Positions 20,291-28,414 of a stretch of 36,795 bases of DNA are shown here, in pieces; the first letter of the stretch is position 1, and every line of letters begins with the position of its first letter. A program made the translations under genes and the position numbers. Source of the stretch: Paracoccaceae bacterium (GTDB lineage Bacteria > Pseudomonadota > Alphaproteobacteria > Rhodobacterales > Rhodobacteraceae); contig WTAL01000093.1 in the NCBI GenBank assembly GCA_013139635.1, positions 1-36,795 on the forward strand. The letters are read 5' to 3'. The notes beneath the pieces are model-generated. The model searched no databases. It saw nothing but the letters and a program-made list of their open reading frames with translations, and was not told where the DNA came from.

Positions 20291-21016
20291 ATGCGTTCTG
20301 GAGTAATTGCAAAGAAGTTGGGGATGACCCGCTTGTTTATGGAAGACGGCGCACAAATACCTGTGACTGTTCTTCAAATGGAAAACGTGCAGGTTGTATC
20401 GCAACGCACCGCTGACCGTGACGGCTATACAGCTGTTCAGCTCGGCGCTGGCGTGGCGAAAGCCAAGCGCACTAGCAAAGCTATGCGGGGGCATTTTGCC
20501 GTCGCAAAGGTTGAGCCTAAGCGTAAAATCGCGGAATTCCGTGTATCGGCTGATAACCTCATTGAGGTTGGTGCTGAAATCACGGCGGACCATTACCTCG
20601 AAGGGCAATATGTAGATATTGCAGGTACTTCGATTGGTAAAGGTTTCCAAGGTGCTATGAAGCGTCACAACTTTGGGGGCCTTCGCGCTACTCACGGTGT
20701 GTCTGTTTCGCACCGTTCGCACGGTTCGACTGGCCAGTGTCAGGATCCGGGTAAGGTTTTTAAAGGCAAGAAAATGGCGGGCCACATGGGCGCTGTTCGG
20801 GTTACGACCCAAAACTTGCAGGTTATTAAAACTGACTCCGAACGTGGCTTGCTGATGATCAAGGGCGCTGTTCCTGGATCAAAAGGCGGTTGGGTGACTG
20901 TTAAGGATTCGGTTAAGAGAGCCGCACCTGAAGGTCTGCCAATGCCAGCGGCTATCCGCGCTGCCGCATCTGAAGCACCTGCTGCTGAAGCACAAGAAGG
21001 GGGCGCAGACGAATGA
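20291..21016 (+). CDS. rplC: 50S ribosomal protein L3
   Basis: L3 binds near the peptidyl transferase centre and nucleates 50S assembly. The 241-residue product starts [16 protein letters not shown] and holds the signature [20 protein letters not shown] and [14 protein letters not shown]. Its C-terminal extension (about 215-241) is rich in Ala and Glu, as often in alphaproteobacteria. The stop overlaps the rplD start by four bases (ATGA), so the two are translationally coupled. Confidence 0.98.
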   Translation: MRSGVIAKKLGMTRLFMEDGAQIPVTVLQMENVQVVSQRTADRDGYTAVQLGAGVAKAKRTSKAMRGHFAVAKVEPKRKIAEFRVSADNLIEVGAEITADHYLEGQYVDIAGTSIGKGFQGAMKRHNFGGLRATHGVSVSHRSHGSTGQCQDPGKVFKGKKMAGHMGAVRVTTQNLQVIKTDSERGLLMIKGAVPGSKGGWVTVKDSVKRAAPEGLPMPAAIRAAASEAPAAEAQEGGADE

Positions 21017-21633
21017 AAACTGACGTCATCAAACTAGACGCTGGCAAGGCCGGTTCCATCGACTTGAACGATGCGATCTTTGGTCTTGAGCCACGCGCCG
21101 ACATTTTGCACCGTGTTGTGCGCTATCAGCTGGCCAAGCGCCAGCAGGGCACACACTCTGTAAAAACACGCAGCGACAGCACCTATTCAACCAAGAAGAT
21201 CTATCGCCAAAAAGGCACGGGTGGCGCTCGCCACGGTGCGCGCTCGGCCCCGATCTTCCGCGGTGGTGGTGTATACAAAGGCCCGACCACGCGCTCACAC
21301 GCGCATGATCTGACCAAAAAGTTCCGCGCGCTTGGTATGAAGCACGCTCTTAGCTCCAAACTTGGTGCTGGTGAGCTTGTGATTGTTGAGAACGCTGAAG
21401 TGGAAAACGGCAAAACAAGTGCCCTCGCGAACACCATTAAGGCGCTCGGTTGGACCAAGGTTTTGTTGATTGATGGTGCTGAAGTGAACGCAAACTTTGC
21501 GCTCGCAGCCCGTAACATTGATGGTGTTAATGTTTTGCCAAGCATGGGTGCGAATGTTTATGACATTCTTAAATCCGGTACGCTTGTGCTGACAAAATCC
21601 GCCGTTGAAGCACTGGAGGCTCGCCTGTCATGA
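21013..21633 (+). CDS. rplD: 50S ribosomal protein L4
   Basis: L4 lines part of the peptide exit tunnel and in enterobacteria represses the S10 operon. The 206-residue sequence contains [20 protein letters not shown] (about 65-84), the tunnel-loop signature, and ends [15 protein letters not shown]. It overlaps rplC upstream and rplW downstream by ATGA. With almost no leader before rpsJ, the classical L4 attenuation mechanism seems absent. Confidence 0.98.
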   Translation: MKTDVIKLDAGKAGSIDLNDAIFGLEPRADILHRVVRYQLAKRQQGTHSVKTRSDSTYSTKKIYRQKGTGGARHGARSAPIFRGGGVYKGPTTRSHAHDLTKKFRALGMKHALSSKLGAGELVIVENAEVENGKTSALANTIKALGWTKVLLIDGAEVNANFALAARNIDGVNVLPSMGANVYDILKSGTLVLTKSAVEALEARLS

Positions 21634-21926
21634 GCACTAAAGCTGAACAGTACGACGTGGTTCGTCGCCCGATCATCACCGAGAAAGCCACAATGGCGTC
21701 TGAAAATGGCGCTGTGGTATTCGAAGTGGCGATTGAAGCCAACAAGCCACAGATTAAAGAAGCTGTAGAAAGCCTCTTTAACGTCAAGGTGAAAGCGGTT
21801 AACACCCTGATCACCAAAGGCAAAACCAAGCGTTTTAAGGGGCAACTCGGCAAGCGCAAAGACGTGAAAAAAGCCTATGTCACACTCGAAGAGGGTAACA
21901 CCATCGACGTGACAACCGGCCTTTAA
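21630..21926 (+). CDS. rplW: 50S ribosomal protein L23
   Basis: L23 sits at the exit-tunnel opening and is the docking site for trigger factor and SRP. The 98-residue protein has [14 protein letters not shown] at its start and the [20 protein letters not shown] and [20 protein letters not shown] blocks. It overlaps rplD by four bases. Unlike the usual order, rplB does not follow directly: a terminator and two unrelated genes intervene. Confidence 0.98.
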   Translation: MSTKAEQYDVVRRPIITEKATMASENGAVVFEVAIEANKPQIKEAVESLFNVKVKAVNTLITKGKTKRFKGQLGKRKDVKKAYVTLEEGNTIDVTTGL

Positions 21927-21945
21927 GCGACGGGTTAAAGCAATT

Positions 21946-21978
21946 AAAAGGCCCTCGGATACACTCCGGGGGCCTTTT
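21946..21978. terminator. Terminator between rplW and tetR (likely bidirectional)
   Basis: GGCCCTCGGA (21950-21959), loop TACAC, TCCGGGGGCC (21965-21974), with AAAA before (21946-21949) and TTTT after (21975-21978). One T-G wobble is present. It sits between the converging rplW and TetR genes and can serve both strands. Confidence 0.9.
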
Positions 21979-21979
21979 G

Positions 21980-22633
21980 CTATGGGGCGTCGCGCCAGCG
22001 CTTTAGCCCGTCAATTATCAGCTCTAGCCCAAAGCTGAACTGGGTCATGCCGTCATAGGTGCCGTCCACAATTTGCACAGCGGCCTCGTGCATAAACGGG
22101 TAGTCCGCTTTAGAAATCATCGGCAGGTATTGCGCCGCCGCCGTTTGGTAAGCCTCTGGGCTTACGGGGTAATTCAGCTCTTGTAACGTATAGCCATAAA
22201 CATGGCTATCAAGGGCATTGCGCGCCCAATCGGCCTGCGCATAGGTAAAGCCCTGCGTCACCAAGCAGCCCAGTGTGGCGTCAATGTTGCGCAGGCTGGC
22301 CGCGCCCATGGTGATGGTTGAAATGAGCAACGGTGGCACCCAGCGGTGCCGCAGCAGGGCCGCCCGCATCGAGTGTGCGCGCTGCCGCATTGTTTCCTCC
22401 CAATCACCACTAATGTCTGGCGTTACAATCTCGGCGGCCACGCGTTCCAGCATGAGCTCCAGCAGCGCGTCCTTATTGGCGACATGATTGTAGAGCGACA
22501 TCGCGGTTGACCCAAGCGCGCCCGCGAGCTTGCGCATAGAAAGGGCTTCAAACCCCTGCGCGTCGGCGATTTCCAGCGCTTTATCGACAATTTTGTCAGG
22601 GGTCAGGCTTTTGCGTGTGTAGGGTGTTGACAT
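21980..22633 (-). CDS. TetR-family transcriptional regulator
   Basis: The 217-residue protein has an N-terminal TetR_N helix-turn-helix (about residues 13-58; FEALSMRKLAGALGSTAMSLYNHVANKDALLELM) and a C-terminal ligand domain of the TetR_C type with DWEETMRQRAHSMRAALLRH and a GLELIIDGL ending. Such repressors release DNA on binding a small ligand. It diverges from a DUF6326 membrane protein across an 79-base gap holding a perfect palindrome, the expected arrangement for a repressor controlling itself and its neighbour. The ligand is unknown. It lies inside a ribosomal operon, an unusual location. Confidence 0.9.
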   Translation of the reverse strand: MSTPYTRKSLTPDKIVDKALEIADAQGFEALSMRKLAGALGSTAMSLYNHVANKDALLELMLERVAAEIVTPDISGDWEETMRQRAHSMRAALLRHRWVPPLLISTITMGAASLRNIDATLGCLVTQGFTYAQADWARNALDSHVYGYTLQELNYPVSPEAYQTAAAQYLPMISKADYPFMHEAAVQIVDGTYDGMTQFSFGLELIIDGLKRWRDAP

Positions 22634-22655
22634 ATATACACCGTATATTTATACG
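22627..22655 (+). promoter_or_regulatory. Promoter of the DUF6326 gene
   Basis: TTGACA (22627-22632), 17-base spacer, TATACG (22650-22655). The -35 overlaps the start codon of the divergent tetR gene (CAT at 22631-22633 on this strand), and the palindromic operator covers the -10, so bound repressor should block initiation. Confidence 0.65.
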
Positions 22656-22656
22656 G
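22641..22656. promoter_or_regulatory. Palindromic TetR operator
   Basis: CCGTATA-TT-TATACGG is a perfect inverted repeat of two 7-base half-sites. It lies between the divergent tetR and DUF6326 genes. Related partial sites, TATACACCGTA at 22635-22645 and TATACAGCGTA at 22670-22680, may be secondary sites. Confidence 0.75.
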
Positions 22657-22712
22657 GGATAATGTCAAGTATACAGCGTAAGTCAAAAATACATTACATT
22701 AGGAGAGCTAAA

Positions 22713-23093
22713 ATGAATACAGCCACCAAAATATCGACCCTTTGGATTGTCGTTATGATCAACATGGGCTTTGCCGATATCCTTGGATTCATGTATCCGG
22801 GCTTTTTGGCCGAGATCGGCACCGGCACGGTTGACGGCATAACCATTACGCCCGAATTCTTACTACTGGCGGCGGTGTTTATCGAGATCGGGATCATGAT
22901 GATCTTCCTCACCCGCGCCCTAAAGCGCCCTGTTAGTCGTGTCCTAAACCTGATAGCGGTAATCCTTACCATTGCCTTTGTTATTGGCGGCGGCGCGCTC
23001 ACGCTGCACTATATTTTCTTCGCGACGGTCGAGGTGCTTTGCATGGCATACATAGCCGTGCTGGCTTGGGGCTGGTCGGATGACCACGCCTGA
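22713..23093 (+). CDS. DUF6326-family four-helix membrane protein
   Basis: The 126-residue protein has four hydrophobic segments (about 9-32, 48-69, 76-96 and 97-118) and the pattern STLWIVVMINMGFADILGF, GTVDGITITPEFLL and LHYIFFATVEVLCMAYI, which I recognise as the DUF6326 family of small membrane proteins. Its function is unknown. AGGAG (22701-22705) supports the ATG. It is divergent from, and probably repressed by, the TetR gene, so it may answer the same small ligand. A 12-pair hairpin follows its stop. Confidence 0.75.
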   Translation: MNTATKISTLWIVVMINMGFADILGFMYPGFLAEIGTGTVDGITITPEFLLLAAVFIEIGIMMIFLTRALKRPVSRVLNLIAVILTIAFVIGGGALTLHYIFFATVEVLCMAYIAVLAWGWSDDHA

Positions 23094-23106
23094 TAGGGGT
23101 GCGCGA

Positions 23107-23136
23107 GGCAAGGCTGCCAAAATAGGCGGCCTTGCC
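23107..23136 (+). terminator. Hairpin after the DUF6326 gene
   Basis: GGCAAGGCTGCC (23107-23118), loop AAAATA, GGCGGCCTTGCC (23125-23136): 12 pairs with one wobble. There is no T tract, so it may be a processing/stability stem or a weak terminator. Confidence 0.5.
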
Positions 23137-23159
23137 AAGGTGTAAATGCAAACCAGCCC

Positions 23160-23189
23160 TTGCGACTCCCCCCTGAACCCTGCTATATC
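23160..23189 (+). promoter_or_regulatory. Promoter driving rplB-rplP
   Basis: TTGCGA (23160-23165), an 18-base spacer containing CCCCCC, TATATC (23184-23189). It resembles strong alphaproteobacterial housekeeping promoters and restores transcription of the ribosomal genes after the inserted pair. The leader to rplB would be about 130 bases. Confidence 0.7.
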
Positions 23190-23267
23190 GCGCAAGCTTG
23201 TAGGCCTCGGATTCGCTCTGTGGCCGCTGAGCCATTGAATTTTGGGCCCTTAAAGCCCTGCAAGACC

Positions 23268-23302
23268 GGCTCGAAAGAGCCAAAAAGTGGGCAATTTTGC
23301 CC
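23268..23302 (+). promoter_or_regulatory. Two tetraloop hairpins in the rplB leader
   Basis: GGCTC-GAAA-GAGCC (23268-23281) and GGGCA-ATTT-TGCCC (23289-23302) lie 24 to 58 bases before rplB. Such tandem stems may stabilise or regulate the mRNA; no ligand is known to me. Confidence 0.45.
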
Positions 23303-23325
23303 TTAACCAAACGGAAGACAGTAAG

Positions 23326-24165
23326 ATGGCATTGAAGTCGTATAAGCCGACAACGCCAGGCCAGCGTGGGCTGGTTCTGATCGACCGTTCGGAACTTTGG
23401 AAAGGCCGCCCGGTCAAATCCCTCACTGAGGGTTTGAGCAAACACGGCGGCCGGAACAACACCGGACGGATAACCATGCGCCGCAAAGGCGGCGGGGCCA
23501 AGCGCCTTTACCGGATCGTGGATTTCAAGCGCAATAAGCTTGATATCAAAGCGACTGTAGAGCGCATTGAGTATGACCCGAACCGGACAGCCTTTATTGC
23601 GCTGATCAAGTATGAAGACGGTACACAAGCCTATATCCTCGCGCCACAGCGCTTGGCGATTGGTGACAGCATTATTGCTTCGGCAAAATGTGACGTGAAG
23701 CCGGGTAATGCTATGCCTTTCTCCGGTATGCCAATTGGCACAATCATCCACAACATTGAGATGAAGCAAGGCAAAGGCGGGCAGATCGCTCGTGCTGCCG
23801 GCACTTACGCTCAGTTTGTTGGCCGTGATGGTGGTTACGCGCAGATCCGCCTGAAATCAGGCGAGCTTCGCTTGGTGCGCCAAGAGTGCATGGCAACCGT
23901 TGGTGCGGTGTCTAACCCAGACCACGGCAACCAAAACCTTGGTAAAGCTGGCCGTAACCGCCACAAGGGCATCCGCCCCTCTGTGCGTGGTGTGGTTATG
24001 AACCCGGTCGATCACCCCCACGGTGGTGGTGAAGGTCGGACATCCGGTGGTCGTCACCCAGTGACGCCATGGGGCAAGCCAACCAAGGGTGCAAAAACCC
24101 GTTCGAATAAAACGACGGATAAATATATCCTGCGTTCCCGCCACGCCAAGAAGAAGGGACGCTAG
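23326..24165 (+). CDS. rplB: 50S ribosomal protein L2
   Basis: L2 is a primary 23S rRNA-binding protein needed for subunit joining and peptidyl transferase function. The 279-residue product starts [16 protein letters not shown] and has [19 protein letters not shown] and the invariant [17 protein letters not shown] (from residue 226). The ATG at 23326 with GGAAG (23313-23317) is chosen over a longer frame from 23287, which would start inside a leader hairpin. It begins a sub-operon separated from rplW by 1.4 kb. Confidence 0.98.
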   Translation: MALKSYKPTTPGQRGLVLIDRSELWKGRPVKSLTEGLSKHGGRNNTGRITMRRKGGGAKRLYRIVDFKRNKLDIKATVERIEYDPNRTAFIALIKYEDGTQAYILAPQRLAIGDSIIASAKCDVKPGNAMPFSGMPIGTIIHNIEMKQGKGGQIARAAGTYAQFVGRDGGYAQIRLKSGELRLVRQECMATVGAVSNPDHGNQNLGKAGRNRHKGIRPSVRGVVMNPVDHPHGGGEGRTSGGRHPVTPWGKPTKGAKTRSNKTTDKYILRSRHAKKKGR

Positions 24166-24168
24166 AGT

Positions 24169-24447
24169 ATGGCTCGTTCTATATGGAAAGGCCCGTTTGT
24201 TGATGGCTATGTGCTTAAGAAAGCCGAAGCCAGCCGCGAATCAGGCCGTAATGAAGTAATCAAAATCTGGTCGCGTCGTTCGACTATTCTGCCACAATTT
24301 GTGGGTCTGACTTTCGGCGTTTATAACGGCCGCAAGCACATTCCTGTAAATGTGTCAGAAGACATGATCGGCCAGAAGTTTGGCGAATACGCTCCTACGC
24401 GCACCTTTTACGGGCACGCTGCGGACAAAAAAGCGAAGCGGAGCTAG
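24169..24447 (+). CDS. rpsS: 30S ribosomal protein S19
   Basis: S19 binds 16S rRNA in the 30S head together with S13 and contacts the A-site finger. The 92-residue protein begins [18 protein letters not shown] and contains [19 protein letters not shown] and the C-terminal [20 protein letters not shown]. Only three bases separate it from rplB and from rplV, so coupling is likely. Confidence 0.98.
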   Translation: MARSIWKGPFVDGYVLKKAEASRESGRNEVIKIWSRRSTILPQFVGLTFGVYNGRKHIPVNVSEDMIGQKFGEYAPTRTFYGHAADKKAKRS

Positions 24448-24450
24448 ATC

Positions 24451-24840
24451 ATGGGACAAAAGAAAAACGCCCGCCGTTTGCCTGAGGGCTCGGTAATGGC
24501 CAAAACCAAAATGATGCGGACCTCCGGGATTAAGCTCAATTTGGTTGCTGCGATGATCCGCAACAAGCCAGTTGATAAAGCTTTGACTGACCTGACGTTT
24601 TCTAAAAAGCGTATCTCTGGTGACGTGAAAAAATGCCTGCAATCGGCGATTGCCAATGCAGAAAATAACCACGGTTTGGACGTAGACGAGCTTTACGTTT
24701 CCGAAGCGTTTGTTGGCAAAAACATCACCCTGAAGCGCGGGCGTCCTCGTGCGCGTGGCCGTTTTGGCAAGATCTTGAAGCCGTTTTCAGAGCTGACGAT
24801 CATCGTGCGTGAAAAGCAACAATCTGAGGAGCAAGCGTAA
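24451..24840 (+). CDS. rplV: 50S ribosomal protein L22
   Basis: L22 lines the exit tunnel with an extended hairpin; changes there can give macrolide resistance. The 129-residue product contains [24 protein letters not shown] and the hairpin with [17 protein letters not shown] (about 91-107). Its stop TAA shares a base with the rpsC ATG. Confidence 0.97.
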   Translation: MGQKKNARRLPEGSVMAKTKMMRTSGIKLNLVAAMIRNKPVDKALTDLTFSKKRISGDVKKCLQSAIANAENNHGLDVDELYVSEAFVGKNITLKRGRPRARGRFGKILKPFSELTIIVREKQQSEEQA

Positions 24841-25541
24841 TGGGACATAAGATTAACCCAATTGGCCTGCGGATGCAGATCAACCGCACATGGGAAAGCC
24901 GCTGGTATGCGGAAGGTAACGAGTACGGCAAATTGCTGCACGAAGACCTTGCGATCCGTGGTTATGTGAAGAAAAATGCAGCCCAAGCCGGCATTAGCCG
25001 CGTGATCATTGAGCGTCCGCACCGCAAGTGCCGCGTAACAATCCACGCAGCCCGTCCTGGTGTGATCATTGGCAAAAAAGGCGCCGATATCGAAGTGCTT
25101 CGTAAGAAGCTGGCCGCGTTCACAGATAGCGAGCTACACCTCAACATCGTTGAAGTGCGCAAGCCTGACATGGACGCAGCTCTTGTGGCTGAAAACATCG
25201 CGCAGCAGCTTGAGCGTCGGGTTTCTTTCCGCCGCGCCATGAAGCGCTCGGTGCAAAACTCAATGCGTATGGGTGCCCTCGGCATTCGTATTAACATTGC
25301 TGGCCGTCTTGGTGGTGCTGAAATCGCACGGACCGAATGGTATGCCGAAGGCCGCGTGCCTCGCCACACCCTTCGCGCCGACATCGACTACGCGCACGCA
25401 GAGAGCCTGACCGCTTATGGTATCATTGGTATCAAGGTCTGGATCTTTAAAGGCGAGATCATGGAACATGATCCAGCCGCCCGTGACCGTCGTTTGGCTG
25501 AAATGCAGCAAGGTGGAGGCCCACGTCAACAGCGCCGCTAA
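24840..25541 (+). CDS. rpsC: 30S ribosomal protein S3
   Basis: S3 forms part of the mRNA entry channel and has helicase-related activity with S4 and S5. The 233-residue protein begins [18 protein letters not shown], has a KH domain with [11 protein letters not shown] (about 75-85) and the C-terminal domain with [20 protein letters not shown]. The start overlaps the rplV stop by one base. Confidence 0.98.
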   Translation: MGHKINPIGLRMQINRTWESRWYAEGNEYGKLLHEDLAIRGYVKKNAAQAGISRVIIERPHRKCRVTIHAARPGVIIGKKGADIEVLRKKLAAFTDSELHLNIVEVRKPDMDAALVAENIAQQLERRVSFRRAMKRSVQNSMRMGALGIRINIAGRLGGAEIARTEWYAEGRVPRHTLRADIDYAHAESLTAYGIIGIKVWIFKGEIMEHDPAARDRRLAEMQQGGGPRQQRR

Positions 25542-25571
25542 TGACGTAGCCTCTCGTAAGGAGAATATATT

Positions 25572-25985
25572 ATGCTTTCACCAAAGCGCACACGATTTCG
25601 CAAGCAGTTTAAAGGTCGTATCCACGGCCAAGCTAAAGGCGGAACAGACCTAAACTTCGGCACATATGGCCTAAAAGCTGTTGAGCCGGAGCGGGTAACC
25701 GCACGTCAGATCGAATCTGCCCGTCGCGCCATGACCCGTCACATGAAACGCCAAGGCCGTGTATGGATCCGCATCTTCCCTGATGTGCCCGTAACCGCCA
25801 AGCCTATCGAAGTTCGGATGGGTAAGGGTAAAGGCTCTGTTGACCGTTGGGTCTGCAAAGTGAAGCCCGGCCGGATGATGTTTGAGATCGACGGTGTTTC
25901 TGAAGAAGTTGCTAAAGAGGCCCTGCGTCTTGCCGCAATGAAACTGCCAGTAAAAACCCGCACGATTACGCGCGAAGACTGGTAA
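25572..25985 (+). CDS. rplP: 50S ribosomal protein L16
   Basis: L16 binds near the A site of the peptidyl transferase centre and helps tRNA positioning. The 137-residue protein starts [19 protein letters not shown] and contains [37 protein letters not shown] and a C-terminus of [16 protein letters not shown] at 25558-25563 supports the ATG. In most bacteria rpmC follows immediately; here a strong terminator and a fic gene come next. Confidence 0.98.
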   Translation: MLSPKRTRFRKQFKGRIHGQAKGGTDLNFGTYGLKAVEPERVTARQIESARRAMTRHMKRQGRVWIRIFPDVPVTAKPIEVRMGKGKGSVDRWVCKVKPGRMMFEIDGVSEEVAKEALRLAAMKLPVKTRTITREDW

Positions 25986-26009
25986 ACGGCTTTAGCTGTC
26001 AAGAATTAG

Positions 26010-26041
26010 AAAACCCCCAGCCGAAAGGCTGGGGGTTTTTT
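26010..26041 (+). terminator. Intrinsic terminator after rplP
   Basis: CCCCCAGCC (26014-26022), GAAA tetraloop, GGCTGGGGG (26027-26035), six Ts (26036-26041), with AAAA before the stem. It is very strong and ends the rplB-rplP unit inside what is normally one operon. Confidence 0.95.
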
Positions 26042-26093
26042 GGTTTGATTTGATGCAACTTGGTTGTGTTTCAAATTTGACGAGATTGTTTTC

Positions 26094-26107
26094 ACAACGG
26101 TCGTTGT
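26094..26107. promoter_or_regulatory. Inverted repeat upstream of fic
   Basis: ACAACG-GT-CGTTGT is a perfect 6-base inverted repeat. It lies in the AT-rich 230-base gap between the rplP terminator and fic and may be a regulator site. Confidence 0.4.
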
Positions 26108-26159
26108 ATGAGTTTCATGTCGCGCAAAGCCTGTTGTGTCGCACGAAACTGGAAAAGCC

Positions 26160-26238
26160 TTACACAAATTAGTTTGTAGCAGAAAAAAATACCACAAACC
26201 GATTAGTGTTGCAAAATATTGTAAAAACGTTACACAAA
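26160..26238 (+). promoter_or_regulatory. Repeated TTACACAAA boxes upstream of fic
   Basis: TTACACAAA occurs at 26160-26168 and 26230-26238, 70 bases apart, with a related ACCACAAA at 26191-26198. TTGCAA (26209-26214), 16 bases and TACACA (26231-26236) could form a weak promoter overlapping the last box. The boxes look like operator half-sites, perhaps for autoregulation by the winged-helix domain of Fic. Confidence 0.4.
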
Positions 26239-26271
26239 GCGCAGGATGTTAACTGATGCAGGGCAAATTAA

Positions 26272-27405
26272 ATGGCGAGAAGTATGGAAAGCTACGATCA
26301 CAGCAATGTCGTCGATTATCACTACGGCTGTTTTCCTCCTAGTGACCTAGACTTTAGTCGTTTGATTGAGCCTTTAGCAAGAGCGCAGGATGCTATTTCC
26401 CGCTATGATCAAATGCTTTTATCGCTCCCCAACAGCGAATTGCTTCTGGCACCTTTGCGCCAGAACGAAGCCGTCATTTCATCTCGAATGGAAGGAACGA
26501 TTTCGACGGTTGACGAAGTGATGATTTACGAAGCTGAGAGTGAAGATGACTCAGCACCTAAGCGCGCAAGAGTTGATACTATCGAAGTCGCGCTCTATAG
26601 CGCAGTACTTCGCCGCGCTCAGGTTGCCGTTGATGAAGGTGAGCCTATTAACGAAGGACTTATAAGAAATGCACATCGTATATTGCTAAGTTTTGGGAGG
26701 GGCGCAAGTAAATCTCCAGGCCAGTATAAAGTCGAGCAAAATTATATTGGCGATGATCTCCGCAAAGTCATTTATTTCAAACCAATCAGCCCAATACATT
26801 TGCAACCCGCAATGCAAGATTTGATGGGATTTATTGGGTCTTCGGAGATGCTACATTTGTTTAAGGTTGCAATCGCCCATGTCGAATTTGAAGCTTTGCA
26901 CCCGTTCAACGATGGCAACGGTAGAATTGGACGGTTATTGATTACATTACTTTTGTGGAAATACGGCCTAATACACAAACCTCACTTTTATATCAGTGCA
27001 TTTTTTGAAAGTAATAAGGAGGAGTATATAGAGTTGATGCGGGCGGTATCAAGGGATGACGACTGGACAAGTTGGACGGCATTTTTCTTAACGGCCATCG
27101 CCGAGCAAGCAGAAAGCAATCTGCATACAGCCCAAAGGATCACCGCTCTATATGATGAAATGAAGGAGCCTTTTAGGGAGATGTCGGGATCAAAGTGGCA
27201 CATTGCAGCTCAAGACAGTATTTTTGAAAATCCCGTTTTCAAAAACAGGCAGCTAATCAAGCGCTCTGGGATGCCTAAACATGTAGCAACGAGAATCACA
27301 AAGCTACTACATGAGGGCGGATTATTGCGAGAGCTTAGCCCAGCAAGTGGTCGACGTGGTGCATTGTATATGTTCGAACCGCTTATGGAAATCGTAAGGG
27401 CGTAA
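26272..27405 (+). CDS. Class II Fic family protein (probable AMP-transferase)
   Basis: Fic enzymes transfer AMP (less often another phosphate group) to hydroxyl side chains of target proteins. The 377-residue protein has an N-terminal helical region with the inhibitory motif SxxxEG (S70-G75, E74), the flap around GQYKVEQNYIG (150-160) and the full active-site motif HPFNDGNGRIGR (210-221, H210 catalytic). A C-terminal winged-helix-like region (about 310-377) has RQLIKRSGMPKHVATRITKLL. It therefore fits the Fic/DUF4172-free, self-inhibited class II type. Codon use and base composition look more AT-rich than the neighbours, which suggests transfer. Start may be ATG 26272 or 26284; neither has a strong ribosome binding site. 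No separate antitoxin gene is adjacent, consistent with built-in inhibition. Confidence 0.9.
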   Translation: MARSMESYDHSNVVDYHYGCFPPSDLDFSRLIEPLARAQDAISRYDQMLLSLPNSELLLAPLRQNEAVISSRMEGTISTVDEVMIYEAESEDDSAPKRARVDTIEVALYSAVLRRAQVAVDEGEPINEGLIRNAHRILLSFGRGASKSPGQYKVEQNYIGDDLRKVIYFKPISPIHLQPAMQDLMGFIGSSEMLHLFKVAIAHVEFEALHPFNDGNGRIGRLLITLLLWKYGLIHKPHFYISAFFESNKEEYIELMRAVSRDDDWTSWTAFFLTAIAEQAESNLHTAQRITALYDEMKEPFREMSGSKWHIAAQDSIFENPVFKNRQLIKRSGMPKHVATRITKLLHEGGLLRELSPASGRRGALYMFEPLMEIVRA

Positions 27406-27424
27406 GCCACCTCAACATCCCCCC

Positions 27425-27453
27425 TTGCCAACCCCCCGAATCGAGCCTATAGA
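27425..27453 (+). promoter_or_regulatory. Promoter driving rpmC and the spc genes
   Basis: TTGCCA (27425-27430), a 17-base spacer with CCCCCC, TATAGA (27448-27453). It lies 20 bases after the fic stop and 84 before rpmC. Its C-rich spacer resembles that of the rplB promoter. Confidence 0.65.
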
Positions 27454-27536
27454 AGCGACTTCGAAGTCTGACTCCACTGGAATCGGGGTGACCTCTATGG
27501 GGCCTGCCAGTGATGTTGAAAAAAGGAAAATAGGCA

Positions 27537-27740
27537 ATGAACGCCACTGATTTACGGGCTAAGACGCCCGAAGAGCTTAAAACTGAGCTTGAAACGTTGA
27601 AGAAAGAATCCTTCAACTTGCGTTTTCAGGGGGCCACTGGCCAGCTGGAAAACACTTCGCGTATGCGCACGGTTCGCCGCGCCGCTGCCCGTGTAAAAAC
27701 CATTTTGAACGAAAAGGCCGCGCAAGCGGCTGCTGAATAG
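27537..27740 (+). CDS. rpmC: 50S ribosomal protein L29
   Basis: L29 lies by the exit-tunnel opening next to L23. The 67-residue protein is a two-helix hairpin with [20 protein letters not shown] and [20 protein letters not shown], the family signature. AAAGGA (27523-27528) serves the ATG. The gap to rpsQ is nine bases. It starts a new transcription unit here because fic separates it from rplP. Confidence 0.97.
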   Translation: MNATDLRAKTPEELKTELETLKKESFNLRFQGATGQLENTSRMRTVRRAAARVKTILNEKAAQAAAE

Positions 27741-27749
27741 GAGCATATC

Positions 27750-27980
27750 ATGCCAAAGCGTATTTTGCAGGGCACTGTGACCTCCACAGCGAACACTCAA
27801 ACGGTAACCGTTGCTGTTGAGCGCCGCTTTTTGCACCCAATGTACAAAAAGCCTATCCGCTCAACCAAGAAATATCGGGCTCATGATGAGGCCGAGAAAT
27901 TCAATGTTGGTGACAAAATTCGCATCGTCGAATGCGCGCCAATATCGAAGACCAAACGCTGGACCGTGCTAGCTGACTAG
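27750..27980 (+). CDS. rpsQ: 30S ribosomal protein S17
   Basis: S17 is a small OB-fold protein that binds 16S rRNA early in 30S assembly. The 76-residue product begins [20 protein letters not shown] and has [19 protein letters not shown] and [18 protein letters not shown], the conserved S17 signature. TAGGAG (27738-27743) overlaps the rpmC stop and provides the ribosome binding site. Confidence 0.98.
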   Translation: MPKRILQGTVTSTANTQTVTVAVERRFLHPMYKKPIRSTKKYRAHDEAEKFNVGDKIRIVECAPISKTKRWTVLAD

Positions 27981-28044
27981 CACACCAGTTTAATCGAAAC
28001 CGTGGGGCCAAAACTGCAAGGTTCCACAGGTCGGGAGTAAAATT

Positions 28045-28413
28045 ATGATCCAGATGCAGACAAACCTTGAGGTAGCTGACAACAGCGGCGCACGCCGTGT
28101 TCAGTGTATCAAGGTTCTGGGTGGCTCGAAGCGTCGTTACGCTTCTGTCGGCGACATTATTGTCGTATCGGTAAAAGAGGCCATCCCGCGCGGCCGCGTG
28201 AAAAAAGGCGATGTGCGTAAAGCTGTTGTTGTACGCACTAAAAAAGCGATCCAGCGCCCTGACGGCACTGCGATCCAGTTTGACGGCAACGCCGCCGTAA
28301 TTCTGAACACTGCGGGCGAGCCTATGGGCACCCGTATTTTTGGCCCAGTGTGCCGTGAGCTTCGTGGAAAGAACTTCATGAAGATCATTTCACTTGCGCC
28401 GGAGGTGCTGTAA
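28045..28413 (+). CDS. rplN: 50S ribosomal protein L14
   Basis: L14 lies at the subunit interface and is the binding site of the silencing factor RsfS. The 122-residue protein starts [20 protein letters not shown] and has [19 protein letters not shown] and [24 protein letters not shown] (28033-28037) supports the ATG. It follows rpsQ after 64 bases and precedes rplX by one base. Confidence 0.98.
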   Translation: MIQMQTNLEVADNSGARRVQCIKVLGGSKRRYASVGDIIVVSVKEAIPRGRVKKGDVRKAVVVRTKKAIQRPDGTAIQFDGNAAVILNTAGEPMGTRIFGPVCRELRGKNFMKIISLAPEVL

Positions 28414-28414
28414 A

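Noticed and set aside
26053-26172. Possible 39-codon small gene (antitoxin candidate) before fic
   Set aside because: No ribosome binding site, starts right after the rplP terminator T tract, and has no recognisable antitoxin features; the Fic protein carries its own inhibitory motif.
26006-26197. Reverse-strand 63-codon frame upstream of fic
   Set aside because: It reads through the rplP terminator stem and has no supported start.
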